A stretch of 64,000 nt of DNA. Origin: Massospora cicadina. Its lineage: Eukaryota > Entomophthoromycota > Entomophthoromycetes > Entomophthorales > Entomophthoraceae. The notes under the pieces were generated by a model. The model had not been told where the DNA came from, ran no database searches, and saw only the letters and a program-made list of their open reading frames with translations. Both the position numbers and the translations under genes were made by a program. The stretch spans positions 1 to 64,000 of the forward strand of contig JAKSZP010009600.1 of NCBI GenBank assembly GCA_022478985.1, written 5' to 3'. This document shows, one piece after another, positions 34,090-45,320 of this stretch; position 1 is the stretch's first letter, and each line of letters begins with the position of its first letter.

Positions 34090-37000
34090 CACCGTAACCC
34101 TGCCACTGTTCTCCCCCCCAATTTTCTCAGATTCTTCGTCAGCTTCTCCATTGTGGTTCATGAGTGAAACTCCCTCCAGCGTATTCCATCCAGTGGAATA
34201 TATGCACTTGTACTGGTTAATTCAGTCCTACAAATCCTTGGGTCAGTTAGTTACACCCAAGGATCTTGTTCTCCTCCTTGCACACTCTCAGGCAATGCAT
34301 CGCACCCCACTAGTGTCCCCTAGTCCATCATGTAGCTCAGCCTTAAGGTTGAATATAAAATTTGTTCCCATAAAATTGGCAAAGCCATTATTGAGATGAC
34401 ACAGGCGATGATGCAACATGCCAGCTATATAAATATCTGCCCCTATAAGGCGTATGTTGACCATGGCATCACATACAAATCTGATGCTGTGGATGCAGCA
34501 ACTGTGTCCCTGTGTTAAGGATACATCATATGATGTTTAGACTGTCTGTCATTAGGGATGCAAAAGCATACAAAAGGCTAGCCAGAATGCCAGAGGCATT
34601 GTCACTTGGATGACATTGGCTTGTGCAGGAAGATGTGTGACAATTAAGTGCTGGTGAATAGCAAATGTACATAAGAACCTGGCAAGAATCCAGACAGTTG
34701 CAACTTCAGACCCAGAGGCCTTACTGCAGGGAGTTGAGCTATTGGATTTACTGTTTTGGAATAATCCATAGGAGGGTTTAATACAAAACCAGAGGTGAAG
34801 GGGTGATCCTTGCTTGGAGTGGAGACAAATGAACCCATAGGATTCCAATATCCTGCTGGTGGATGGCCTTGACAAATGAGTTGAATTACAGGAAGTTTTA
34901 TCACAATCATCCTAGTTGAATATGGAGGGATCTATAGTTACTATCATGACTGGTATTGTCCAGTCAATGTAGGTCCCAAAAGGCCACATTGTTAGTGCCA
35001 TAGGGAGTTCTGTAAATTAAAAACTTGAAATAAATCAAAAATTGGTAGCTTAAAGAGATTTATTTAATAAATGGTAAAATGTAGAAAGTCTGCTGTTAAT
35101 TTCCTCAGTGTGTTAGGACTACTTAAATAGATAATCTCTTTGGGAAATCACTTAGTAAAGCATGGGATTAGGACCCTAAAAATCCGACCTAACCCAGTGA
35201 ACTTTAGAGGGGGAAATACTATTAAATTTGAGCTAGCTTTTAAGGAACTAGAGGCGAGTTAAGTCACTGTCAGTTTAGCCTTGGATGTCCAACTCACGGT
35301 TTATACTGCGTTTCTGACAGTTATCATGACGGTGTCTCACCTGATGGGCAATGGGAATCTCCCAAGCCCACCACATATAGGGGTGGTCTCAAATGGTCAG
35401 TAAAGGGTTTGGGATACCCAACATGCCCGTGACCAGTCGCTTTGGTGTCTGTTCAGCCAAGTGAGATGAATCAAAAAATGAACCTACATTTTTGAGGGGA
35501 GGTTTTTGGGCTAGCGGTGACATTTGTCTTAGGAGTTACATTCCCGTCAGGTTCTGTCCCCAATGTTTTCAAGGGGAGTACTGAATTGGCAGCAATTTTT
35601 ACCTTGGGCCAATACCATTGGCGAGTTTTACTGAGGATTTGACATGGGACACATTCTTCAAAAGAGGTACATGCCCATTGGGCTTTGCTTCCAATATATA
35701 GGGCAGATTTAGAACAGTCAATAACATTTCCCAATGGCTCAATGTTATTGGCGAGTTTCGCTGAGAATTTGATACTTGATTCCTCTTTTATTTAATGTTC
35801 AAGCCGTTGGGCTCTGTTACTGAGGGTTTAAGGCTTTCAGACCCTGATTTTGAGGGCTTTGTGCGATTTTAATTCATAAGAACCTCTCAGCCCATAGTAG
35901 TAGTGGATTCCAATTATCTAAGCGCTAATTTCTTCAATTTGCCATGCTAATTTGGTGGAGGCAATTTTAGGGACTGGTGGTGGTATCTTAAGAGAGCTGT
36001 TGACTAAAGCTCATCTACCACATGGACGAGATCACCCTGTGAGACGAGAGGGACAGCTGCCATCTTTGGACCCTTTTTAGTGGGGAATGGGAATACTTCC
36101 CGGACTAGGCAGAGGGGACACTCCCCCAGACTTACACTCTGGTCTTCAAGGGCACACCTATCCTTAAAATGCTTACCTAGCTCCCCACGAACAACACTAT
36201 GGTGTTTCAGTTTGCTGGTTTGCCCACCTATATTTCCCCTGAAGTGCTCCATCAGGAGCTGATGGATGGTTTGGCAGCCTATAGCTCCAACCCCATCATA
36301 CAATCTGTGGTCTCAAACAGAGCTACACGCTTCGCTAGGCCTTGAGGATTTAGCACAATAAGCCTTAAATTTAATATAATCGCTTTGCTAATTTCAACTC
36401 ACGCCATCATACCTTCTGCCCCTGACCATCCCTTCTGGGCCTGATTTGGGGGAGGGGTAATCTGTCAATCCTGTTTTTAGTTGGACCATTCCAAACAAAA
36501 TTTCCTTCCCTTGCTGCTTATGCAGGTCCACAATCTGCCACCAATTCTGCACTTTTTTGGTATGAGGTACAATCCTACCCCCTCCCCCAAAGCCTGCTGC
36601 TTCAGCCACGTCCACAGCTCCTAATAAGGCTCCTCCTCAGCCAAGTTCCACAAATGTTCCATCCCCTCAAGAATCAGCTTAGACATCAGATTACTTCCAT
36701 GCTACCCCAACCAACCAAAACTCATTATTATGCTAATATGAGATTCATTCCAACTAGAGCCCTTGGGATTTATTGGCAGAAATTGATGAATCAGGTTTAA
36801 TCCCCGAGGAAACCACTATCTAACCAAAGTGGTTCCTAAGCTAATAATGGGACTCCAAGTACCTCCCTCATTTATATGCCCCACAGCTGAAGGCTGAAGC
36901 ATTCTGTGGTGATCACCAGCTGGCTATTAAAGCAGCTTCCAACCCTTATTGTATCCCCCTATGCAAAGCCATTTTCATGTCAGTGTGGATGTTTGAGGAG

Positions 37001-37513
37001 GGATCCATTTTCCCATTATCCCCCTACCCTCAATAAACCTACTATAGATGCGCTGATCTGAGCCCACAAAGGTGCCACCAAAGCTTTGCAGAATGTGGCT
37101 GTGGTTGCATGAATTTTAGGACCAATATTAAGACATCAATATTACCACATTCATAAAACTCCCAAATGTTATGTTATAGCTGAGAATTCTTTGTTTGATT
37201 ATGTCTCCACAACAATATTTCTGGCTGTGTTTCCATTACCTCACTCATCATGTATATCAAGCCTCACATCACTGATGCCCCACATCCTTGCTCTCCACTA
37301 TAGCCCATGCCCTGCTCTGGAGTGAAGACGCTGTTGAAGATTATCCCATAAATCCCCACACTCCTTCCACCATGTTTTATAGCCAGTTCGCCGCAGTCTC
37401 GCCTGATTGGTTGCATTATCATTTTGTATGTGTCATCCATTCTTTTTGAGCATTTTGAATTGTTTTTTGTGGATTTTCAATTTTTGTTTCTCTTAGCTTC
37501 AGAAGAGTCCATC
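34090..37513 (+). mobile_element. X3: third ORF1-only (HAL1-like) element, split by a solo LTR
   Basis: Coding parts are 34090-34510 and 36137-37400. Left of the LTR: GKAIIEMTQAMMQ, KAYVDHG and AVDAATVSL (34378-34510), parallel to X1. Right of it: the RRM-like block FAGLPTYISPEVLHQELMDG (36210-36269) and a zinc knuckle C-Q-S-C-F-x-L-D-H-S-K-Q-N-F (36463-36504; TAG at one position, last Cys to Phe). A 'WDLLAEIDESG'-like patch follows (about 36760-36795), then HQLA (36914-36925) and a T-rich end. Without the LTR about 1.8 kb, as X1. Element H starts at 37519 right behind it. Confidence 0.58.
34511..36136 (-). mobile_element. Solo LTR related to Gyp-E (diverged, about 1.6 kb)
   Basis: Shares blocks in order with the Gyp-E LTRs: 'gccagaatgccagaggcat', 'cagacccagaggcctt.ctgcaggg', 'tgatgggcaatgggaatc', 'gtggggaatgggaa' and the end 'gacttaca'. 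It interrupts X3 exactly where the X1 coding frame would continue. Start is less certain than end; no clean TSD. Short open frames in it (for example 36303-36004 minus) are not genes. Confidence 0.65.
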
Positions 37514-37614
37514 CCATATGACAGGATTCTCCATTTATTGGGGTAAGCCCCAACTAGGGGTCATAACTTGCCTACAAGCAAATGCTGGATTGGGCTCCCC
37601 ATTAGCTTGGGTTG

Positions 37615-37619
37615 AGCCT
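37615..37619. repeat. TSD of LTR-D2, left copy
   Basis: agcct, identical to 38386-38390. Confidence 0.82.
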
Positions 37620-38385
37620 AGTTGGATTTTAGGATTGTTTGAGCTCTCTTGTGCTTTGTAGGCCTAAATTTTAACAATTTGAGGAATGTAACCACCGAAG
37701 ATAAATAAACTTTTAAAAAACTAGAAAGTTAAGGTTTTGTTATAAGTTTATTAGGTCCCACAGGGGATAAGAAAAAATGAACTCTCTTGATATATGACCG
37801 TTCAGTACTTAAACTTTTATTGAAGAAATTGAAGGGAATTCAATGGTAAGTTCATAACAGCTTGGTACAGTCCAAATAAGAAAATATGCAACTCAACCTA
37901 TTGAAGCTCAGAAAACTCACTTCGCTTTGGCTGAAGAACGGATGAGGAGTTAATTTTTGGCGTTATGTACCCATGGGGTAACAGTTTAATAAATTTCAGC
38001 CAATCCCCTTTAGAGAAATTTATTGCACCTTGGGGACCCCTGACAAGCCTATAAAAGGGAGTGGTCCCCGCTTTGTTGCTAGCTTAAACTAGTCAGGACA
38101 TGAGGAGAATCCTTCTATGGAGTCCCCAGGTTTACTCACATTGTTGGAGAAATTTGTCTTACCATCTTGGTAGTAATTGCCCAGTTAGTATTTGTAAAAG
38201 TGGTACTCCAATTCGCAGGGTTCCACCATGAATTGGCCAGGGTCTTTTGGCCGATATAATTGTTAGTAATATTCTAGTCACTCATATTATTACTTCAAAC
38301 TTGCAAATGTCCAACGTATCCCCTTTTCAGTCTATTTTGACCCAATACAAACTCAGTTTGAAGCCAGGAGGGCAATTGTCTAACA
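37620..38385 (+). mobile_element. Solo LTR, family D, copy 2 (nested in the H 5' LTR)
   Basis: 766 bp, agttgg...tctaaca. It is collinear with 22153-22920; the first base T is changed to A. Flanked by a perfect 5-bp TSD (agcct). TATA box at 38050-38057. Confidence 0.88.
38050..38057 (+). promoter_or_regulatory. TATA box of LTR-D2
   Basis: tataaaag, same place as in copy 1 (22586-22592). Confidence 0.55.
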
Positions 38386-38390
38386 AGCCT
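38386..38390. repeat. TSD of LTR-D2, right copy
   Basis: agcct. Confidence 0.82.
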
Positions 38391-38683
38391 GATATGTTGT
38401 ATTTGGGATCAGCCCCAATAAAATACTCAATTAAATAATAAATTGACATCAAGTACTAATGCCAAGCATGTCAAAACTATTGGGTTGCAGCAGAATCCCA
38501 TCTCAGAGCTTGCAACCCAATCAACTAACCCTTTTGAGACTCACTGTCAAATTATGCCAGGGATGGTCCCACTCCCCTTTTTACTAATTGTTTTATTTTT
38601 CTCAATCGTTGTTGGCAATCAATGCCAAGACTTTCCTATCCCATATCCTCCCCAACCCGACCATTATTCTAGCCTCATGGTCC

Positions 38684-38690
38684 TATAAAT
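38684..38690 (+). promoter_or_regulatory. TATA-like box of the H LTR
   Basis: tataaat about 160 bases before the LTR end; the 3' LTR has cataaata at the matching site (45551-45560). Confidence 0.45.
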
Positions 38691-38848
38691 ACTCTAGGCA
38701 TTATTTGGAAAAAGCACAATGTTTCGCCTATCTCTTTTCCTTATTTAGCTTATTAAGGCCTTGATGGCCTATTGACATGCTGGGGGGCTTTGATGCCCTG
38801 ATTTATTATGGGCTATAATTGAGTTGATCCCCCCATGCCCCAACAAAT

Positions 38849-38862
38849 TGGTGCTACCTGCC
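38849..38862 (+). promoter_or_regulatory. H primer-binding site (candidate)
   Basis: tggtgctacctgcc, three bases after the LTR end, complementary to a tRNA 3' end GGCAGGTAGCACCA. Different primer from the A/B/C clade. Confidence 0.6.
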
Positions 38863-39189
38863 AGGTGCCCCAAGTTTCCCATGAGGTTAATTCTAAGGAT
38901 GGAGGAGGGGCAGTCACTGCTGAGAGCCTTTGCCTAAAGCTTACCATAGGCCTTAACAACCCAGGAGGTATGACCAGGCATGGCACCTGATCCACTGTTT
39001 TGGCGGTCAAACTAGGTTGAAAGCAGTAGGATCAGTCAGGGGTTCCTCCTGGATGAAATGATTCTGAATAATGGGTGGACAAGCCAAGGTATCCTGGCCC
39101 CTGACCAAAGCGTGCAAACCAGGATGAGGGGGACTAAAGGCCCCCAAATGTGCATGATCTGGTGGGCAAACATCACTATCCAAATTACC

Positions 39190-39420
39190 AAGGTTCAATC
39201 CTCGATGCTGGCTCTTATTCTGATTCCAGGACCTTGTACCAAAGTCAGGTGTCATCCTCAATGCTGGGACCTCTTCCTGATGCAAGTTCCAGCGTAAATG
39301 CCAGTTGTCATCCCCAATGCTAGGACCTCTTCATAATGCCTTCTCCAGCGCTAATTCCAGGTCACATCGCTAATGCTAGCTCTTACTCTAATGCTAGGAC
39401 GTTTTCCCAATAACAGCTCT
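39190..39420 (+). repeat. Imperfect tandem repeat, about 56-bp unit, inside H
   Basis: Units start near 39250 and 39305 with gt(t)gtcatcc(t/c)caatgct and run through gggacctcttc...ttccagcg; a partial unit precedes and a diverged one follows (tcacatcgctaatgct). At least three units. Confidence 0.7.
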
Positions 39421-39653
39421 TATGCTGATGAAGGGGCCACTCCCCAATGATGCTTGCCAGATTTACCGTTTTGTATGTGCTGGACACCTTGGCCCATGCA
39501 ACCATGCCACCATATATGGTGCCCTGCCTTGGCTCTGACCCCTAGTCAAGGCTTGGAGGGGGCTCAGTCAGGATTATCTCTTTATTGGGGGAAGATCTGA
39601 CTAGAGGTCATGACTTTCCTATGGGTGAATGCCAGATTAGGCCCCCCATTAAC

Positions 39654-39958
39654 CCTTTCTTCATTTTTAAAAAAATCATCCATTTTTTTGGCCTTAAATT
39701 TGGCATGAATTTCCTAGTCAACGTTCACTCTTTTTGCAATCATTTTGGTCCTTGTCTGTAACATAAATATCGAGTAGATTTAGTCTTTGTTCATAACATA
39801 AATTATTGGTAAAATTGGTTTTTGTCCATAACACAAATATTCAACAAATTTTGAAATAAATATATATAAATCTCATTTTTTGGACGCATACATGCGTTTT
39901 TTAGATCTAATCACCCCCATTTTTTAGACGCATATATGAGTCAAATTATTGAAAGGGG
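39654..39958. mobile_element. MITE-like insert of about 305 bp in the H 3' LTR
   Basis: Absent from the H 5' LTR at the equivalent site (ccccattagcttggg). Flanked by taac (39650-39653 and 39959-39962), with short inverted ends (cctttc / gaaagg). AT-rich, no coding capacity; holds three diverged units of about 36 bases ('ttgtccataaca.aaat', 39745-39855) and two copies of a tttttt(g/a)gacgcata block. Confidence 0.5.
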
Positions 39959-40150
39959 TAACTTGGGCTGAGCCCAATCCAAAGTATCAGGGTAGGCCCT
40001 GAGTATATTTAAAAAATAATAATTCTTCACCAGAGACTAATGACGGTGATGTCAAAACATATTTGATTGTGGCAGAATCACATCTCAGCGCTCACAACCC
40101 AATCAATAAACCCTTTTGTGACTCTATGGCGAATTATTCCAAGGATGGTC

Positions 40151-40165
40151 TCACTACCCTTTGTA
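40151..40165. repeat. TSD of LINE-L, left copy
   Basis: tcactaccctttgta, identical to 45438-45452. Confidence 0.93.
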
Positions 40166-40302
40166 ATGAATTTTAAATTTATTGCGGGGAATGCTGACCA
40201 TGGGATAGACACTTCTGAATATGACTCAGGAAAGACAAATTAGTACCAGGGGAGGCACCCCAGAGAAGCGATGCTATCCCTTGTTGCCAGCGGGAACGCC
40301 AC

Positions 40303-43300
40303 TTATGGGGAGGGGGAGGGAACGTGTGAAGGGGCTGTAGCCACTATTGAGCATGTGTGGAGGAAGGGGTCTGATTTGATGAGCCAGACTGGGAACCAGG
40401 AGGAGACCAGCTGTTGGCGACGCGGTGGGAGGTATCCAAATATCCACGCTTGAAAGTGGTCCACCAAATGAGACCGGAATCTGTGGACAGTTTCTGGGAG
40501 GGTGGGGGTGGAGCCTGCGATGGCATCTAAGACAATCGTGTGGATGGTCCACAAGGCGATTGCAACCACCAGAGCACGGAGGGAGGGTGGAAGGGAGGAG
40601 GCCATTGATAGAGCAAACATATCTCTTGACAGCTGAAGGGATGTGTTTGATCCTGGCCCAGCAGACGTTGAACTTCGCGCCATATCACTTTAGAGGTGGG
40701 GCACTTCTCCAGGCGGTGGAACAGCGATCCGTACTGGCCACACATGACACAGGATGAGTTTAAAGCGTTAGAGCGCTCAGCTGTACGGTACACCCGCCTC
40801 AGGCAGCGCCACACATGGGAGCGGACTTGAGGCTGCAACAGAGGATGGTGTGCATATTTCCAGATAGTTTTTTGGGTCTAAATGGAATAAGGGATGTCCA
40901 TCATGTCCAGGTAGTCCACCCTGGATGGACTTGGGGTCGAATGGGGATCACGCCATCATGGATGGGTAGCCCCTGTACCTCTTGTGTGAACTGAGGAGAG
41001 GGGCGGCCTCTTTGGGTTGTATGTCCGCTAATACAAATTTTCCACTCTGCGCTTTGCATGGAGTAGGATTCGTTTGTAGTGGGTTTTAGTCCCGTGAGGA
41101 CCTGTGGCCAATGTGTGTGATGCAAGGTATTTCATCAGGGAGTGGGGGTTTGATGGACTGTTGAGGCCCAAGGCTCGGGAGAAGTTGGACTGGGCCACGC
41201 GGGACCAGTGTTGGGATAGCAGTGTAGGGGCGGTGACGGCCGCGATCCAGGTGCCCAGGATCTTGGCAGCATGGGCTTTGAAGTCAAGCAGGCCCATGCC
41301 ACCTTGATGATGAGGGCCAAACATGACCTCTAGCCATACTGGTGGAGGGCGGCCTGACCAAAGCCATCCTTGCAGCAAGGCATAAAGGGATTTGAAGAAG
41401 CTTGGGGAGAAGGGAATGGTGTGGGCTCCAAACCAGACTTTGGATAGGAGCATAGAGTTGGCTAGAACAACCCTGCCAGTGAGGGTAGTAGGGTGGGCTC
41501 TGAGAGAGGCGATTCGCTTCGTCACGTTGTCCAGTATATGGCACTCCATTACTGCTGACGCATATCCGCCTGCCTCCATCCACACGCCCAGATGGTGCAC
41601 CGGTCCTATGGTAGGACGTGGCATGAAGGGGAGCACCAGTGGAGTGGTGTGTGTTGAGTTAGTAAGGTGTGGGCGTGGGCGAGCAGATGAGCCGGGTTGG
41701 GAACTAATTGCTGGGGCCCAGCAGTTCTGAAACTGACCAAGGAGCATGATTTCAGTTTTGGAGGCGTTCAGTGTCGCGTTGCTTACCTGGGAATATTCAT
41801 GGATGAGGGCTTCAAGCGCGCATGCATCTTTATTATTAGACACCCCCACCACGCAGTCATCTGCAAATGCCATCATCTTGACTGGGGTTTGGCCTGGCAC
41901 ATGGACCCCAGTGAGTTGGGCATTCACATTTCGCAGTAGTGGGTCAAGGCTGAAGTTGTATAAGAGTGGGCTGAGGGGGTCCCCTTGTCACAAGCCCCTT
42001 TGAGGGCGGACTACTTCCGTTAGGAAGCCTGGGCCACGCACTGCCATTGTTGCAGATTCCGTGAGCAGCATCACCCAGTTGATGAAGCGGGGGGTAGGCG
42101 GAATTGATGGAGGCAGGCCCTTAGGTATTCCCAGTTTACTTTATCATAGGCCTTTTGTTGGTCCAAGAATACCAGTGCTCCTGAGGCTGTGGACTGACAT
42201 GCATTAGCCACGGAGTGCACGTTATCCCAAATCGTCCTTCTGGGGATGAAACCAAATTGTTCTGGGGAGATGGTGGCAGATGCTACAGTCCCTAAACGGT
42301 TAGCCATGATTTTTGTTAAAATTATGGTGTCTGTGTTTGTTAGAGAAATGGGGCGCCAGTTGGCTAAGCTAAGCTTATCCCCTTTCTTGTAGAGTGTGAC
42401 AGTAAAGGCCTCATGTCCTCCTAGTAGGAGGCGCGTTTCCAACAGGCTTTGGCTAAGTGAGGCGAGCAGCAATGGGGATATGTGTTTGAATTATTTTTTG
42501 TAGAACTCATATGGAATGCCATCTGGGCCTGGGCATTTTTGGTTTGGCACACCGCGAATAGCTGTCCATAATTCGTTTGGAGTAATTAAATTCATTATTT
42601 CTGGGTATCAGAAAATGGTGCAATTATGGCTCAGTCAAGAAATTCCGCCATATCAGCTGGCTGAATTGGTTCATCTCAGTATAACTTGGAGTAATATTTT
42701 TGCGTTTCAATTGCCACTTTGGCCAGTGTGTCCACAATGGAATTATCCAATCTTCGCACCTGTGTGCAGGCCACACTCTGGCGTGGTGCGAAAATTTTTT
42801 TGAAGAAGTATGCGGTGCACTTGTCGCCTTTAGTGATGCGTGTGGCCCTGTATTGGACACAAAATTGATGTTTGTGTTGCCTTTCGAGTGCGTTGAGGTG
42901 GGCGGCTGCCTCTGCCCACTTCCGGCCCCATGCAGGGCTATATCCTGTGGCTGGAATGTTGGACTCCAAGTGGGCCAATTCCGCCAGCGCGCGCGAGATA
43001 ACCGCCGATGTGGCTCATGAGCATCTGGAGGAGAGATGGCGATAGTGGCGGATGGTGTCTTCTTTGAAAGTTGCCCATGTGGAAATGGGGTCCGCGCAAA
43101 ACTGTGCAACAAACGATTTTGCCAAAGTTGCCTCTTCCACCCATGTGGAAAAACCTGGTGACGTGAGCTCAGGGGGGCGGATTTTGCACCAATGTGGGGC
43201 CTTAGCAACTGTGATTAGTAGGTGGTAGGTTATTGAGACCAGTCGGTGGTTGGAGAATTCTATTTTCGTTGTTTTGAAGTGGGAGATGTGGGGTTGGAAC

Positions 43301-43926
43301 TTCGCTGGTGTTAGAATAAGGTTGATGCAGGTCATGGACCTTAATTGGCCATTGTGGACGTGGGGACGCGTCATGTTTTTGAGCAGCGGGGCATGTCACA
43401 GCTGCACATCCATTAACCCAAGGGTGGCTTTTAGAACGCGTAGTTCTACGTGACCCTGTGGGGCGTGGGGTGAGGGAGGCCACCAGTCCGTTGGTGAGGT
43501 TAGCCAACAGTTCATGTCACCAACTAGGAAAGAATCAGGGGGTAGCGGGAGGGATTTGACCAATGAGAAAAATTCCTGGTGCTCGTGTGCACCGTTTGGG
43601 GCATAGATATTGATGATTGCATGCGCTATGTTGGCCCACGAGAAGGTGATGATGAGCACTCGGCCATTTAGGAATGTTTCTGAGGATTTGAATTTGAAAA
43701 AATTATTTTTCCAAATTAGCACCCCACAGTGCTTTGACCAAAAGGATAGGGATGGGAGGAGCATTGTTTTCCAAGCTTTCTTGGAACCTCGTGGACAGTG
43801 GGACTCCTGGATGGCCAGGATATCCACGGGTAAATTGTGTTGTAAAAAACTCAGTTTCCTAGCCTGGGATGGGGAGGCCTTAAGTCCGGTGATATTCAAC
43901 GTCCCTAGAGTGAAGGTTTCCCCCAT
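40303..43926 (-). pseudogene. LINE-L ORF2: endonuclease, reverse transcriptase, C-terminal Cys/His motif
   Basis: ORF2p would nick the target and prime reverse transcription there. The start ATG is at 43926. The endonuclease (43926-43000) shows DILAIQESH, 'AIINIYAPNG' and VGDMNC. RT spans about 42640-41560: KCPGPDGIPYEFY, then NWRPISL, QQKAYDKVNW, QGDPLSPLLYN and the catalytic FADD (41856-41867). The part 41927-41028 is open for 299 codons. A motif C-x2-C-x8-H-x4-C (CVMCGQYGSLFHRLEKC) lies at about 40750-40700. Breaks: TGA at 43396-43398, 43015-43017 and 41988-41990 (the last in RGL-stop-QGDPLSP where Arg is expected), plus frameshifts at about 42070-41990 and 40640. Confidence 0.92.
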
Positions 43927-44334
43927 TGCACCTTAGGTGCGAGGGGGTGGGCCCCTGGGCCCACCAGCCTCTTCTAGGTCCCCACGAGCTTTCACAGCAG
44001 CGCAGGTGTTAGCAGAATGCTATCGGAGTTTTTGTTGATTTTTGCAGAAAGAGTCGCATTGGCTTTGGCCTTCACTTTTTGTTTTCCTGATGTCGGACGA
44101 ATTTTTTGCGGTGCAGATGAGTTTGGTGCACCATCAAGCAGGTCAAAAAAAATTTTCAGTTGGGATAGGTCCCAAGTCAGTTTTGACTGGAGCTTGGGTG
44201 CAACGATTGGGTGAGATCAGATCTCCCATCATATCCTTGGATTGAGTGGCCCGCTCAGCATGAGCTTCCCAATCTGATTGGATGATGGATTCCCAAGTTG
44301 CTTCCACCACGAAGGTCTTCATGTCCTCCTAGCA

Positions 44335-45320
44335 TTATGAGTGTGGGATAGCGGTGGTGGCCTTGGCCGCTTCCTTGGCTGCGGCCCTGTGGGCTTGCTT
44401 GGCATTCTTCCACTCCTGCGGGGAGATAGGCTTTACCAATAGGTAGCAGCCTTGTGCTCCCCACAGGAAAGCCTCCTTGGTGCTTGCAGTTGGTTCGTAG
44501 TGCGCCTCTCCGCTGGCCATGGCTGCTGAGGGGTGCTCTTGGAATGTGACGCCCTCCTTGATGGGGCATGCATGCGCCTTATGGCTGAACGCGTCACAGT
44601 GGGTGCAAATGGGGGGCTCACTGTCCACGGTCACCCTGAATGGGTGGGTGGTATGCCCTGCGATATCAATAAAAGTGGAGTGCAGGATCTGGGTTAGGTC
44701 CTTCACGATCTCCTCAGTTGGGGTCAGAACTGCGATAGCTTTGCTGGTGCACAGGTGTGGCATCAGCGTGAAGCGTTGCATTTCAAAAGATTGTATTTCG
44801 CCATATATGGCGAGACCATCTTTCAGGTGTTGTTCCAAAATGTCACATTTTACCGTAGTAGGCAAAAAGTCAAACGTGAGGAAAATTTGGTTTGATTTTG
44901 TCCATCTGGTGCATTTGGTTTCGATAACCCATTGCCCTTTGGGGAGGTCAACCACTATGCGTACCACTGCAGCCTCGTCTGCTGCTTTTTGCTTTTAAAA
45001 CCTAGGTCCAACCAACTGCACAACATGGAGTGAGGTGCGACGTACACTGCGGTCAGAAAAACTTTGTGTACATCTTCACAAAATTTTTCCCATAAGGCCG
45101 TTTTTTGGATGTCCAGATACACACAGACTCCGAATTTTACCAACGAAAGTGGCTGGGAGTGTGGCGTGTTGATGTACTGGTTGCATCGTGCTTGCCACGC
45201 AAGTATCTTTGGGGAAATTGTGACTGCCAGTTTTTTAAGATTTTTGTCTATTCCGCTGGATTCTCCGGGGCGTTTTTGAACGTTGGAGGCCGCGGGCCTT
45301 CCACCTGCTCCTCTTACCTT
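44335..45320 (-). pseudogene. LINE-L ORF1: RRM-like RNA-binding protein with CCHC knuckle
   Basis: Runs in two frames with a shift near 44990-45000. The N-terminal part contains FCEDVHKVFLTAVYVAPHS. The main part (44967-44335) starts VRIVVDLPKGQW, then FLTFDFLPTTVKCDILEQHL (RRM-like), and ends with the zinc knuckle CTHCDAFSHKAHAC (44607-44566, perfect C-x2-C-x4-H-x4-C) and an Ala/Lys-rich tail. It would coat the LINE RNA. The same order of segments is found in X1, X2 and X3. About 410 bases separate its stop from the ORF2 ATG. Confidence 0.85.

Larger units (their letters stand above)
37519..38845 (+). repeat. H 5' LTR, interrupted by LTR-D2
   Basis: tgacaggattctcc...ccccaaca; about 560 bp without the insert. 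Confidence 0.72.

Noticed and set aside
34552..36303. Minus-strand frames of about 90-107 codons
   Set aside because: They fall inside the solo LTR related to Gyp-E (or straddle its end), match no family and have no conserved equivalent in the Gyp-E LTRs.
38247..39297. Open frames of 60-92 codons inside H and LTR-D2
   Set aside because: They run through LTR sequence, the PBS region or the minisatellite, without protein motif.
40274..41583. Several overlapping open frames on both strands in the LINE
   Set aside because: High G+C lowers stop frequency here. Only the minus frames continuous with the ORF2 domains (FADD, Cys/His motif) are supported; the others are shadows.
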